NCBI RefSeq assembly: GCF_000009625.1
Contig: NC_002678.2
Location: forward strand, 5,860,001-5,924,000
Direction: 5' to 3'
Source of the DNA: Mesorhizobium japonicum MAFF 303099
GTDB taxonomy: Bacteria > Pseudomonadota > Alphaproteobacteria > Rhizobiales > Rhizobiaceae
Length of the DNA: 64,000 nucleotides
Positions 1 to 8,283 of the stretch are shown here, piece after piece. Within the stretch, counting starts at the first letter, position 1; each line of letters begins with the position of its first letter. Under the pieces are notes generated by a model. It did no database searches. It was not told where the DNA came from and saw only the letters and a list, made by a program, of their open reading frames with translations. Position numbers and translations under genes: made by a program.

Positions 1-99
1 CGGGAATCATGGTCCAATCCATCAGGGTTGCCGCGGTCCTGGCCCGTGCCGTAGACAGGCGGCCGTGAAGGGCGTTTGCCGATGGCGGAGCAGAAGAAC

Positions 100-972
100 A
101 TGTCGGATCTGATGAAGACCATCTCCTCGGCCAGGTCGCATGGCGGCGTGCAGGGCGTCTACTCTCACGCGTCGGATGCCTGCGCCTGTGACATGGTTTT
201 CGCCGTCTTCGTGCCGCCGCAGGCCCGTGAGAAACCTTGCCCGGTCGTCTGGTACCTCTCCGGCCTCACCTGCACACATGCCAATGTCATGGACAAGGGT
301 GAGTACAGGCGCATGGCCGCGGAGCTTGGCCTGATCGTCGTCTGTCCCGACACCAGCCCGCGCGGCGGCGATATTCCCGACGAGAAGGACAATTGGCAGT
401 TCGGCAGCGGCGCCGGCTTCTACCTCGACGCCACGCAAGCGCCTTACGCCACGAACTACCGCATGTATTCCTATGTCACCGAGGAATTGCCGGCGTTGAT
501 CGCCAAGGTATTTCCGGCCGATATGACGCGCCAGGCGATCTTCGGTCACTCGATGGGCGGGCATGGTGCGCTGACGATCGCGCTCAAAAATCCCGAGCGC
601 TTCAAAAGCTGCTCGGCCTTCGCGCCGATCGTGCAGCCGAGCACCGCTGGCTGGTCACGGCCGGCCCTCGAAAAGTACCTTGGCGCGGACGAGGCATCGT
701 GGCGGAGCTACGATGCCACCTTGCTGATCGAGGATGGCCACCGTTTCCCCGAGCTTTTCGTCGACCAGGGAACGTCGGACGGCTTTCTCAGGGACGGGCT
801 GAGGCCCTGGCTGCTGGAAGCAGCCTGCACCAGGGCCGGCATTGCGCTGACCCTGCGCATGCAGGATGGCTACGACCACTCGTATTTCTTCATCTCGACA
901 TTCATGGACGACCATCTGAGATGGCACGCCGAAAGATTGTCCGGCCCGGTTCGTGGCACCGGGTCACGCTGA
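100..972 (+). CDS. fghA: S-formylglutathione hydrolase
   Basis: This is an esterase-D family alpha/beta hydrolase that hydrolyses S-formylglutathione to formate and glutathione, the second step of glutathione-dependent formaldehyde detoxification in the cytoplasm. With the ATG at 100 it has 290 residues, close to the usual 275-290. The nucleophile elbow GHSMGGHGA puts the catalytic Ser at about residue 151, with Asp in VDQGTSDGF and His in YDHSYFF near the C terminus. Start choice is uncertain: a TTG (76) and ATGs at 82, 100 and 112 are all in frame. The ATG at 100 has a GGAG about 10 bases upstream, and family proteins usually begin near the MKTIS at 112. The usual partner, class III alcohol dehydrogenase, is not in the window. 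Confidence 0.93.
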   Translation: MSDLMKTISSARSHGGVQGVYSHASDACACDMVFAVFVPPQAREKPCPVVWYLSGLTCTHANVMDKGEYRRMAAELGLIVVCPDTSPRGGDIPDEKDNWQFGSGAGFYLDATQAPYATNYRMYSYVTEELPALIAKVFPADMTRQAIFGHSMGGHGALTIALKNPERFKSCSAFAPIVQPSTAGWSRPALEKYLGADEASWRSYDATLLIEDGHRFPELFVDQGTSDGFLRDGLRPWLLEAACTRAGIALTLRMQDGYDHSYFFISTFMDDHLRWHAERLSGPVRGTGSR

Positions 973-996
973 AGCAACGGCATATCCCCCAGCGGG

Positions 997-1173
997 CTAA
1001 TCCCGCAACAGGTCGAACATCAGCTTGAAGAAGCGGTCGGCATCGACTTCGTGAGCGATGCGCGCATTGTCCATCTCGCCGCGCTCGCCCCAGAAATCGG
1101 CAACCGTCGCGCCGAAAGCATAGGTGCCGGACAGATCGACGCCGACGGCGATTTCAAGTGCAGCGTCCAGCAT
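997..1173 (-). pseudogene. 3' remnant of a nucleoside hydrolase gene
   Basis: Read on the minus strand, the last 58 codons before the TAG at 997-999 resemble the C terminus of inosine/uridine-preferring nucleoside hydrolases: a [18 protein letters not shown] segment in the place of the family's VDVE-GELTRG-TVVD strand, then [14 protein letters not shown] and a terminal helix. The similarity stops at about 1173, exactly where a plus-strand SDR remnant begins. No start codon and none of the catalytic N-terminal part (the DxDxxxDD motif) is present, so this is a decayed fragment. The family call comes from the remembered consensus of this C-terminal block. Confidence 0.5.
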
Positions 1174-1356
1174 TTCGCCGACCGCATCCCGTTGCGCCGC
1201 ATCGGCCAGCCGGACGATGTCGCGGCCGCCGTGGCGTTCCTCGCCTCGGACGAGGCAAGGCACGTCACCGGCGTCGACTGGCTGATCGACGGCGGCCAGA
1301 CATTGCAGAGCTGGGCCAACGCGCCGGCGGGGGTTGCGTTTCCGCAGTATCGCTAG
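1174..1356 (+). pseudogene. 3' remnant of a short-chain dehydrogenase/reductase gene
   Basis: From about 1177 the plus strand reads [16 protein letters not shown], then [15 protein letters not shown] and [11 protein letters not shown], and stops at TAG 1354-1356. This is the conserved C-terminal block of SDR enzymes (the IPLxRxGxPEDVA...FLxSDxAxxxTG...DGG pattern). The Rossmann half and the catalytic Tyr-Lys are missing. The frame stays open upstream to 1051, but there the plus strand is only the complement of the nucleoside hydrolase remnant, so the open frame is fortuitous. The two remnants face each other 3' end to 5' end at a sharp junction near 1173-1177, as expected after deletion or recombination of two older genes. 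Confidence 0.65.
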
Positions 1357-1410
1357 TTAGGAGCAGCTTTTCCAACCTCACGAGCCGTCAGGTCGGTCGA
1401 ACGCTTTGCA

Positions 1411-2703
1411 TCAAAGGCCGAAGCGATCCTTCAACCGCCCCGACAGGATCGCCGCCTTCACTCCGAGCGGCCAGAAGCGGTGAAACCGGATTGGCTTGAG
1501 CGGCGATATTGGCATGGGAAACGGCGAGGTCTCGCGGCCTTGCAACCGCTGCGCCAGGGCAGCACCCATCGCCGAGGCCATGGCGACGCCACGGCCATTG
1601 TAGCCTAGGCAGATCAGCACGCCGTCCTCCGGCTCGTGAATGTGCAGAAGATGGTCCTTGGTGATCGCGACCCGGCCGTTCCAGCCATGTGTCCAGCGTA
1701 CTCCGGCGAGTGCCGGCCACAGCCGCAACGCATAGTCGGTGAGGTAGCGGATGGCGGAAGCATCACCGATCGGCTTCATCGGTCCGCGGCCGCCCATGAG
1801 AAGGCGGTTCTGCGCGTCGATGCGATAGTAGACGGTGATGTTGCCGGCTTCGTAGAGGACAGGCCTGTCGGGGAGAATTTGAGCCGCGGCCGCCGGCGCA
1901 AGCGGCTCGGTCGCGGCGATCGCGCTGAACACCGGAACCAGGGATTGCTCCAGGCCCGGCCACAGGGCTCCGGTATAGCCATTGGTCGCGACAAGCACCT
2001 TCTCGGCGCTGACCGAGCCGTTGGCGGTTTTGAGGACCCATCGTCCAGCCTCTCTCTTCAGCGAAAGCACTTCGCTGCCACCGAAAATCCGCGCGCTGGC
2101 GTTCCGCGCGGCGGCTGCCAGGCCAATCGTGTATTTCAGGGGATGGAGGTCGCCGCCGCGGGCGTCGAACATGCCGGCTATGTATCTGCCGGTACCGGTT
2201 CGTGTCGCCATCGCCTGTGCATCCACCATGCTGACCGGCATGCCCCGCCGCTGGCATTGCGCGGCCGTGGTCCGCACCGCGGCTTGCGGCTTCGGCCGGA
2301 TGGCCGCGCGTATGGTGCCGTTCTGCCGGGCATCGCAGGCGATCGACAGGCGCTTGATGAGGCCGAAGGTGAAATCCGGCGCGCCGTAGGAAAAATCGAT
2401 CATCCGCGGCCCAAGCTCTGGGCCGAACATCGCCTCGATCGTGTCGGGATCGTATTTGAGGCCGGGATTGACCTGGCCGCCATTCCTGCCCGACGCACCC
2501 CAGCCCGGCTGTTGGGCCTCGAGCACGGCGACGTCGTCGCCGGCCTCCGCCAGATGCAAGGCGGTGGAAAGCCCCGTGAAGCCGCCGCCGACAATGGCGA
2601 CCCTTGCCCGCTGCGCGCCGGCAAGGGCGCAGTAATCGCCGATGCCGCCGGCCGTTTCGCGATAGAGGCTTTTCGGAGGGTTGCTCTCAAGCATACTGGG
2701 CAT
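1411..2703 (-). CDS. FAD-dependent oxidoreductase, DAO family (gamma-glutamylputrescine oxidase-like)
   Basis: The 430-residue protein has the N-terminal dinucleotide-binding motif VAIVGGGFTGLSTALHLAE at about residues 32-50 followed by WGASGRNGGQVNPG, typical of OrdL/PuuB-type D-amino-acid-oxidase-fold enzymes that oxidise amines or N-substituted amino acids. A C-terminal GYNGRGVAMASAMG closes the FAD site. The ATG at 2703 (MPSMLES) gives the usual N terminus; ATG 2694 is also possible. It lies 161 bases downstream of the HisC-like gene on the same strand, with a hairpin between them, so it may be a distal cistron with attenuated expression. A second enzyme of this family is at 62692-63996. 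Substrate not determined. Confidence 0.82.
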   Translation of the reverse strand: MPSMLESNPPKSLYRETAGGIGDYCALAGAQRARVAIVGGGFTGLSTALHLAEAGDDVAVLEAQQPGWGASGRNGGQVNPGLKYDPDTIEAMFGPELGPRMIDFSYGAPDFTFGLIKRLSIACDARQNGTIRAAIRPKPQAAVRTTAAQCQRRGMPVSMVDAQAMATRTGTGRYIAGMFDARGGDLHPLKYTIGLAAAARNASARIFGGSEVLSLKREAGRWVLKTANGSVSAEKVLVATNGYTGALWPGLEQSLVPVFSAIAATEPLAPAAAAQILPDRPVLYEAGNITVYYRIDAQNRLLMGGRGPMKPIGDASAIRYLTDYALRLWPALAGVRWTHGWNGRVAITKDHLLHIHEPEDGVLICLGYNGRGVAMASAMGAALAQRLQGRETSPFPMPISPLKPIRFHRFWPLGVKAAILSGRLKDRFGL

Positions 2704-2792
2704 CGTCAAAGTGACCGGGGAGAAACACACAGGCCCGAGAGGCTGGACGGGAGCCGTTGGGCGAAAGGGGATGCGCCACCTGCGAAAACTCC

Positions 2793-2820
2793 ATATTGGG
2801 AACGGCAGACCGTCCAATAT
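2793..2820. terminator. hairpin between the HisC-like and FAD oxidase genes
   Basis: ATATTGG (2793-2799) pairs with CCAATAT (2814-2820), and inside it ACGG (2802-2805) pairs with CCGT (2810-2813) around a CAGA loop, with two unpaired bases on one side. It sits in the 161-base gap between two minus-strand genes. There is no T-tract, so it could be an mRNA processing or attenuation structure rather than a full terminator. Confidence 0.4.
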
Positions 2821-2864
2821 CGTGCCCGGTGCGCTTCAGGCAATTCAGCATGGCTTTCGGGAAA

Positions 2865-3968
2865 TCACAACAGCTGCGACAGCGCGGCCATGAAGTGGTC
2901 GTTCTCCGCTGGCGAGCCGATGCTGACACGCACATAGCTGTCAAAACCTTCCTGCTTCCAGGGTTTGACGATGACGCCTTCGCGCAGCAGGCCCTCGGCG
3001 AAGGCGGAGGCATTTTGCCGGCAGTTGAAAAACAGGAAATTGCCGCGGGAAGGGGCGACGTCGAAGCCCATGTTCCTGAGGAGACTCTCGACCTGCGTTC
3101 TTTCCGCCTTGGCCAGCGCGACGACCTTCGCGAGGTGTTCCTCATCCGCGAGTGCCGCCAGTGCGGCCGCCTGCGCCATGCCATTGGCGTTGAACGGTGT
3201 GCGCACCCTGTCGAGCAGGGCGCGCAATTCCGGGTCGCCGACAATGCCGAAGCCGATCCGCAACCCGGCAAGCCCGAACGCTTTGGAAAATGTCCGCAGC
3301 ACAATCCAGGGCTGGTCGCGTTCGCAGAGGTCAGGCAGCGACGAGGCATAGTCGTCGCCTTCCGCATATTCGGCATAGGCTTCGTCGACGACGATCAGCG
3401 TCTCGTCGCTGACCGCATCCAGAACCTTCGACAGGTCGCCGGCGGACAGCCAGCTGCCGACCGGGTTCATCGGGTTGGAGAACAGCAGCATGCGGGGCCG
3501 CTCGCGCACCGCGTCGATCAGGGCGTCGGCATTGATGGTGAGGTCGTCGTTGACGGTCACTCGTTTGACGCTCGCGCCCATCAGCGTCGCGTAGTCCTCG
3601 TGCAGCGGGAATGATGGATAGAGCGTGACGACGGAATCGCCGGGCCTTAACACGGCACGGCTGATGACGGAGAGAAGGTCCTCCGAGCCATTGCCGAGGA
3701 TGATTTGGTCCTCACCGAATCCATATTTGGCGGCGATCGCCTGGCGCAGTTCGCGCCCGGCCGGATCCGGATAGAGCCGGAACATCTCGGCGCCGGCCTG
3801 CAGCATCGTGGCCAGCGTCGGGCTCGGGCCGAGCGGGTTTTCATTCGAGCCCAGCTTGGCGATCCTGGCCGGAGCATATCGTTGCATGACCTCGGTGATG
3901 GTCAGCCCGGAATTGTAAGGCGACGGGCGCGTGACTTCGGTTCGGACCATGTCTGAAGCTTTCGACAC
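2865..3968 (-). CDS. HisC-like class I/II aminotransferase
   Basis: The protein has 367 residues from the GTG at 3968, chosen because GAGGAG lies seven bases before it; the ATG at 3950 is the alternative. It has histidinol-phosphate aminotransferase features: KLGSNENPLGPSP near residue 38, YPDPAGRELRQAIA, FSNPMNPVG near 163, the PLP-contacting VVDEAYAEY (Asp about 195) and Schiff-base Lys about 229 in RTFSKAFGLAGLRIGFG. No other his biosynthesis gene is nearby, and the gene is divergent from a cluster containing a HisD paralogue, so this is probably a catabolic paralogue acting on another amino or oxo acid. Biosynthetic HisC or an aromatic aminotransferase cannot be excluded from sequence alone. 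Confidence 0.78.
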   Translation of the reverse strand: MSKASDMVRTEVTRPSPYNSGLTITEVMQRYAPARIAKLGSNENPLGPSPTLATMLQAGAEMFRLYPDPAGRELRQAIAAKYGFGEDQIILGNGSEDLLSVISRAVLRPGDSVVTLYPSFPLHEDYATLMGASVKRVTVNDDLTINADALIDAVRERPRMLLFSNPMNPVGSWLSAGDLSKVLDAVSDETLIVVDEAYAEYAEGDDYASSLPDLCERDQPWIVLRTFSKAFGLAGLRIGFGIVGDPELRALLDRVRTPFNANGMAQAAALAALADEEHLAKVVALAKAERTQVESLLRNMGFDVAPSRGNFLFFNCRQNASAFAEGLLREGVIVKPWKQEGFDSYVRVSIGSPAENDHFMAALSQLL

Positions 3969-4116
3969 GAGCGGGCTCCTCTGCGGTCGGCCGACGGACT
4001 CCCGTCGACGGGTTCTCAATCACTGGGTTTCGCTGCATCGTTCCCGGGGTGAGTCAGGTCATTGACAGGCGCACTGGTGCAGCGAATTTTGTTAGGAGTA
4101 GCGTAGCCGAAACCGT

Positions 4117-4136
4117 TTGTATATGCTTGTATATGT
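4117..4136. promoter_or_regulatory. tandem operator, candidate site for the HutC-like repressor
   Basis: Two copies of TTGTATATG start at 4117 and 4127, one helical turn apart, in the divergent gap between the HisC-like gene and the SDR operon. Similar 10-base-period elements occur at 8216 and 9588, before two other units of the same cluster. HutC-type GntR repressors are known to bind TGTATA-containing boxes, and such a repressor is encoded at 7445. That it binds here is an inference. Confidence 0.5.
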
Positions 4137-4195
4137 AACTTGATCTGGTAGTCTCTCTATGCGAACGGAAGCGCGACACCGGCAAGGAGGATCAC

Positions 4196-4969
4196 ATGCG
4201 CAATGCTTCTCTGTTCGATCTCGCCGGCAGGAAAGCGCTTGTCACCGGCGCCAGCCGCGGAATCGGCCGCAGCATCGCCGAGGCGTTGAGCGCTGCCGGC
4301 GCCGACGTCGCGGTCACCGCGCGCAGCCTGGCGTCCCTCGACGGGACCACGGCGGCGATCCGTGCGGCCGGCGGGGTTGCGCATGCCGTCGCTCTCGACG
4401 TCACCGATGTCAACCGCTGCCGGACCGCCACCGCCGAGGCTGCGGGCCTGCTCGGCGGTCTCGACATCCTCGTCAACAATGCCGGAATGGAAGAGGTCAG
4501 GCCTTCGCTCGACGTCGACGAGGCGCTGTGGGACCGGATCGTCGACACCAATCTCAAGGGGGCGTTCTTCTGCGCCCAGGCGGCCGCGCGGCAGATGCGG
4601 GATGCCGGGCATGGCGGCGCCATCATCAATCTCTGCTCGCTGACGTCAGAAGTCGGCATTCCTACCGCGGTGCCCTATGGCTCTTCGAAGTCGGGCCTGC
4701 TCGGCATGACCAGGGCGCTGGCGGCGGAGTGGGCGGGTCTCGGCATTAGGGTCAACGCCATCGCCCCGGGTTACTTCCGGACGGCGATGACCGATGTGTT
4801 CTACAGCAACGAGGCATGGCAGCAGTCTATGCTCGCCAAGATCCCGCAGCACCGTTTCGGCGATCTCGGCGACCTGCACGGCGTTGCCGTCTTCCTTGCC
4901 TCGGATGCGGCGGCCTACATAACCGGCCAGTCCATTCCGGTGGATGGCGGCTTCCTGGCATCGATTTGA
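4196..4969 (+). CDS. short-chain dehydrogenase/reductase
   Basis: A classical SDR of 257 residues. The cofactor motif VTGASRGIGRS is at residues 17-26, NNAG at 94-97, and the catalytic set is Asn119, Ser148, Tyr161 and Lys165 (YGSSK), followed by IRVNAIAPGYFRT and a C-terminal ITGQSIPVDGGF. A strong AAGGAGG ends five bases before the ATG. It is the first gene of the plus-strand operon with the HisD-like and zinc alcohol dehydrogenase genes, just downstream of the tandem TTGTATATG element. Three alcohol dehydrogenases of different folds in one operon suggest stepwise or stereochemical oxidation of a polyol-like substrate. An SDR/HisD/Zn-ADH set recalls the HpsP/HpsN/HpsO enzymes of dihydroxypropanesulfonate degradation, but the substrate here is unproven. 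Confidence 0.88.
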   Translation: MRNASLFDLAGRKALVTGASRGIGRSIAEALSAAGADVAVTARSLASLDGTTAAIRAAGGVAHAVALDVTDVNRCRTATAEAAGLLGGLDILVNNAGMEEVRPSLDVDEALWDRIVDTNLKGAFFCAQAAARQMRDAGHGGAIINLCSLTSEVGIPTAVPYGSSKSGLLGMTRALAAEWAGLGIRVNAIAPGYFRTAMTDVFYSNEAWQQSMLAKIPQHRFGDLGDLHGVAVFLASDAAAYITGQSIPVDGGFLASI

Positions 4970-5049
4970 GGCAGCGCTAAAGGTTCGAAATCAACGTCTT
5001 GCGCAACGTAACCGGCCGGCGCGTTGCGTTCCAACAAAGAGGAACATCC

Positions 5050-6372
5050 ATGTCCGACGTCAGCTTCCACGATCTGTCATCGCTCGACGCCACCCAGCGG
5101 TCCAGCCTGCTGAAGCGCGCCGAGGCCGATCTGTCGGTCTTCGTCGAAAAGGTCCGCCCGATCATCCAGGCCGTCAAGGACGAGGGTGACGCCGCGCTGA
5201 TCCGCTTCGCCAGGGAGCTCGACAAGGCCAATGTCGCCGAAGGCGGACTACAGGTGTCGGAAGCCGAGTTCGACGCGGCCTTCGACAAGGTCGAGAAGGA
5301 TGTCGTGGAAAGCATCGGCTTCGGCATAGACAATATCAGGCGTTTCCATGAGGAGCAGAAGCCGGAAACGATGTGGCTCAAGGAAGTCCGGCCGGGCGCC
5401 TATGCCGGCGACCGCTATACGCCGATCGCGTCCGTCGCGCTCTACGTGCCGCGCGGCAAGGGCGCCTTTCCGTCGGTGACGATGATGACCTCGGTTCCGG
5501 CAGTCATTGCCGGCGTGCCGCAGATCGCCATCGTGACGCCGCCGACATCGGACGGTTCGGTGGATGCGGCGACCCTTGTCGCCGCCCGCCTCGCTGGCGT
5601 GCACACCGTTTACAAATGCGGTGGCGCCCAGGCCGTCGCCGCCGTCGCCTACGGCACTGAAACGGTGAAGCCCGCGCTCAAGATCGTCGGCCCCGGCAGC
5701 CCATGGGTGGTTGCGGCAAAAAGCGAGCTGTCGTCGATCATCAACACGGGTCTTCCGGCCGGCCCGTCGGAAGCCATCATCTTTGCCGATGACAGCGTCG
5801 ACGGCGGCCTTGCCGCGCTCGATCTACTGATCGAGGCCGAGCACGGACCGGATTCTTCGGCCTATCTGGTGACGCACAGCCGCAAGGTCGCCGAGGCCGC
5901 ACTTGCCGCACTCCCGCAACACTGGTCGCGGATGACCGAACAGCGTGTGGAGTTCTCGCGCGCGGTGCTGACCGGCAAGCGTGGCGGCATCGTGCTGACC
6001 GCGTCGCTGGAAGACAGCTATCGCTTCATCAACGACTATGCGCCCGAACATCTGGAAATCCTGTCGAAGGAGCCGTTCGCGCACCTCGGGCATATCACCG
6101 AGGCAGCCGAAATCCTCATGGGCCCGCACACGCCGGTGACCCTTGCCAACTTCGTCCTTGGGCCTAATGCCGTGCTGCCGACCAGCCGCTGGGCGCGCAC
6201 CTATGGGCCGCTCTCGGTGACCGATTTCGTCAAGCGCTCATCTGTCGGCTACGTCACCTCCGCCGCTTATCCGGAATTGGCGAAGCATGCCCGCAGGCTT
6301 GCCCGCTACGAGGGCTTCAGCTCACACGAAAACGCGGTCTCGGAAATCCGCGACCGCTACCTCGCCGGCTGA
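5050..6372 (+). CDS. HisD-family dehydrogenase paralogue (HpsN-like), not canonical histidinol dehydrogenase
   Basis: The 440-residue protein has the histidinol dehydrogenase fold: ALYVPRGKGAFPSV near residue 130, the KCGGAQAVAAVAYGTETV segment, PAGPSEAIIFADD near 236 and APEHLEI with the catalytic Glu333-His334 pair. Compared with the E. coli HisD zinc ligands Gln259, His262, Asp360 and His419, it has Glu262, His265, Asn367 and His426, and the GTNHVLPT block reads GPNAVLPT. Two changed ligands and the loss of that His argue against histidinol as substrate. HisD-family enzymes are known to oxidise other primary alcohols to acids in one four-electron process, for example HpsN on (R)-2,3-dihydroxypropane-1-sulfonate. 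The ATG at 5050 follows AAAGAGGAA. It lies 80 bases after the SDR and 15 bases before the zinc alcohol dehydrogenase. Confidence 0.8.
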   Translation: MSDVSFHDLSSLDATQRSSLLKRAEADLSVFVEKVRPIIQAVKDEGDAALIRFARELDKANVAEGGLQVSEAEFDAAFDKVEKDVVESIGFGIDNIRRFHEEQKPETMWLKEVRPGAYAGDRYTPIASVALYVPRGKGAFPSVTMMTSVPAVIAGVPQIAIVTPPTSDGSVDAATLVAARLAGVHTVYKCGGAQAVAAVAYGTETVKPALKIVGPGSPWVVAAKSELSSIINTGLPAGPSEAIIFADDSVDGGLAALDLLIEAEHGPDSSAYLVTHSRKVAEAALAALPQHWSRMTEQRVEFSRAVLTGKRGGIVLTASLEDSYRFINDYAPEHLEILSKEPFAHLGHITEAAEILMGPHTPVTLANFVLGPNAVLPTSRWARTYGPLSVTDFVKRSSVGYVTSAAYPELAKHARRLARYEGFSSHENAVSEIRDRYLAG

Positions 6373-6387
6373 ACGGAGACGATCGCG

Positions 6388-7413
6388 ATGAAGGCCGCAC
6401 GGCTTTATGGACCCGGCGATCTGCGGGTGGAGGACGTTGCCCCGCCAGGCATTCCGGATCCCGGCTGGGTGAAGCTCAGGGTCGATGCCGCCGGCATTTG
6501 CGGTTCGGACCTGCACAATTTCCGCACCGGCCAATGGATAAGCCGCTCGCCTTCGACGGCCGGCCATGAGCTGACCGGCACGGTGACCGCGCTCGGCGAG
6601 GGCGTCGACACCGTCGCCGTCGGCGACAGGGTGGTTGCCGATTCCCGCTTCTGGTGCGAGGAATGCGTGCAATGCCGTGCCGGCAGGCGCCATCTCTGCG
6701 CTTCGCTGGGCTTCGTCGGCGAAGTCTGCGACGGCGGCTTCGCCGAACAGGTCGTTCTACCCGCGCGGCTGCTGCATGTTGTCGATGCAGCACTGGACGA
6801 GCGGGTCGCCGCGATGGCCGAGCCGCTCGCTGTGGCGCTGCACGCGGTGCGGCGTCTGCCGAAGACGGCAGGCTCCGTGCTTGTCGTCGGCTGCGGGCCG
6901 ATCGGCGGTCTCGCCGCACTGCTGCTTTCGCGGAGCTTTGCCGGCACGGTGCTTGTCGCCGACCGCAACCAAGCCCGCTGCGCCCGCGTGGCGCGGGTGA
7001 CCGGCGCAACAATCGTCGACCTTGACCGTGATGCGATTGCCGCAGCGACTGGCTACGCCCCCTTGCTGGCGGCCGTCGAGGCGACCGGCAGCATCGCCGC
7101 ATTCAACCAGTTGCTCGGCGTTCTCGATTCCGGCAGCGCTGTGGCGATGGTCGGCATCTTCCATGGCCGTCTCGACATCGACCCCAACCTTCTGGTCGAA
7201 CGCGAGATCGCGCTGCTGGGGTGCCATGCCTTCGCCGACGAGTTGCCCGACGCCGTGCGGATGCTGGGTGAATTGAGCGAACCTTTGCTCGCCCTGATCG
7301 ATCGCGAGATCGGTCTCGACGATATTCCGGCCGCCTATGAGCGGCTGTTGGCGGGGCAAAGCGACGGCTTGAAAACAATCATTCGCATGCGGCAACCTGT
7401 TGAGCCGGCGTGA
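6388..7413 (+). CDS. zinc-dependent medium-chain alcohol dehydrogenase
   Basis: A 341-residue MDR-superfamily enzyme. Catalytic zinc ligands are Cys38, His60 and Glu61 (GICGSD, AGHELTG), structural zinc ligands are Cys90, Cys93, Cys96 and Cys104, and the cofactor-binding motif VVGCGPIGGLAA is near residue 168. It resembles sorbitol/threonine dehydrogenase-type enzymes that oxidise a secondary alcohol. It starts 15 bases after the HisD-like gene with a GGAG before the ATG, and the repressor gene follows 31 bases later, so all are probably one transcript. In the HpsNOP comparison this would be the HpsO-type 2-dehydrogenase, an inference from family membership only. Confidence 0.88.
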   Translation: MKAARLYGPGDLRVEDVAPPGIPDPGWVKLRVDAAGICGSDLHNFRTGQWISRSPSTAGHELTGTVTALGEGVDTVAVGDRVVADSRFWCEECVQCRAGRRHLCASLGFVGEVCDGGFAEQVVLPARLLHVVDAALDERVAAMAEPLAVALHAVRRLPKTAGSVLVVGCGPIGGLAALLLSRSFAGTVLVADRNQARCARVARVTGATIVDLDRDAIAAATGYAPLLAAVEATGSIAAFNQLLGVLDSGSAVAMVGIFHGRLDIDPNLLVEREIALLGCHAFADELPDAVRMLGELSEPLLALIDREIGLDDIPAAYERLLAGQSDGLKTIIRMRQPVEPA

Positions 7414-7444
7414 CTTCCGATAAATTGCCGGAAAGGATTTTGAA

Positions 7445-8176
7445 ATGATCGATTTGCCCGATACGGCGAGCCCTCTTTACGAGAAGGTGAAGGACTACAT
7501 CCTGGCCAACATCGGAACGGGCCGGTGGGGCAAGGATCGCAAGCTGCCGTCCGAGAATGAGCTGGTGGCTTCGCTTGGTGTCTCGCGCATGACGGTCCAC
7601 CGGGCCTTGCGGGAACTGACCGCGGCGGGGTTCCTGATCCGGCTGCAAGGCGTCGGCACCTTCATCGCGCCACCCCGGCCGCAATCGACGCTGATCGAGA
7701 TCAACAACATCGCGGCCGAGATCGTCGAGCGCGGCAACAGGCATCGTTCCGAAGTCCTCGTGCTTGAAACCATCATGCCGACCAAGGAACTTGCGCTGTC
7801 CTTCGAGTTCCCAAAGCGCGTCGCGATCTATCACTCGGTCGTCGTCAATTTCGAGAACGATTTGCCGGTGCAGCTCGAAGAGCGCTTCGTCAATCCGAGC
7901 CTGATCCCCGACTACGACAAGCAGGATTTTTCGAAGACGGCGACCTACGATTACCTTATGCAGAAGACCCCGGTGACCGAGGTCGAGCATATTATCTCGG
8001 CGATCCCGGCCGACGCCGAGACTGCGCGGCATCTCAATATCGATGTCGGTAGCTGCTGTCTGTTTCTGCACCGTCGCACATGGACGGGTGCGATCGTCGC
8101 CACCATCAGCAAGCTAACTTATGCCGGCAGCCGCTACTCGCTCGGCAGCCGCTATTCCCCCTCCAAGACCAACTGA
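7445..8176 (+). CDS. HutC-like GntR-family repressor with UTRA domain
   Basis: This 243-residue regulator has an N-terminal GntR winged helix (residues about 10-77: LYEKVKDYIL, LPSENELVASLGVSRMTVHR, GVGTFIAPP) and a C-terminal UTRA ligand-binding domain (about 95-235). The whole length reads like the histidine-utilisation repressor HutC, including NIAAEIVERGNRHRSEVLVLE, VQLEERFVNP, PDYDKQDFSKTATYDYL and the terminal GSRYSLGSRYSP. No hutU, hutI or hutG is adjacent, so the effector need not be urocanate. It lies inside the operon it probably controls, and TGTATATG-type operator pairs occur at 4117, 8216 and 9588. RBS AAAGGATTTTGAA precedes the ATG. Confidence 0.85.
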   Translation: MIDLPDTASPLYEKVKDYILANIGTGRWGKDRKLPSENELVASLGVSRMTVHRALRELTAAGFLIRLQGVGTFIAPPRPQSTLIEINNIAAEIVERGNRHRSEVLVLETIMPTKELALSFEFPKRVAIYHSVVVNFENDLPVQLEERFVNPSLIPDYDKQDFSKTATYDYLMQKTPVTEVEHIISAIPADAETARHLNIDVGSCCLFLHRRTWTGAIVATISKLTYAGSRYSLGSRYSPSKTN

Positions 8177-8215
8177 CGCCGAAAGCCAATGCAGGTCACG
8201 GAATCTTCGACGCAG

Positions 8216-8235
8216 ATGTATGTACATGTACTGAT
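8216..8235. promoter_or_regulatory. tandem operator upstream of the phosphotransferase gene
   Basis: ATGTATGTAC (8216) is followed at a 10-base step by ATGTACTGAT (8226), just after the repressor stop and about 50 bases before the kinase gene. The core TGTATGTACA is close to published HutC-type boxes and to the elements at 4117 and 9588. It may allow a separate promoter for the kinase gene under the same repressor. Confidence 0.4.
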
Positions 8236-8283
8236 AAGAGCAGTTTCGCGCCTTGCAGACGGATTGGCTGGAAGGGGCGACCG

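Noticed and set aside
3..68. Short open frame ending in TGA at 66-68, possible 3' end of an upstream gene
   Set aside because: Only about 20 codons are visible and they match no family I recognise, so I did not annotate it.
1636..2937. 433-codon plus-strand frame opposite the FAD oxidase gene
   Set aside because: It is antisense to a gene with clear FAD motifs and shows no family features.
5050..6372. Annotation as biosynthetic hisD
   Set aside because: Two zinc ligands and the NHVLPT His are changed, and the context is catabolic.
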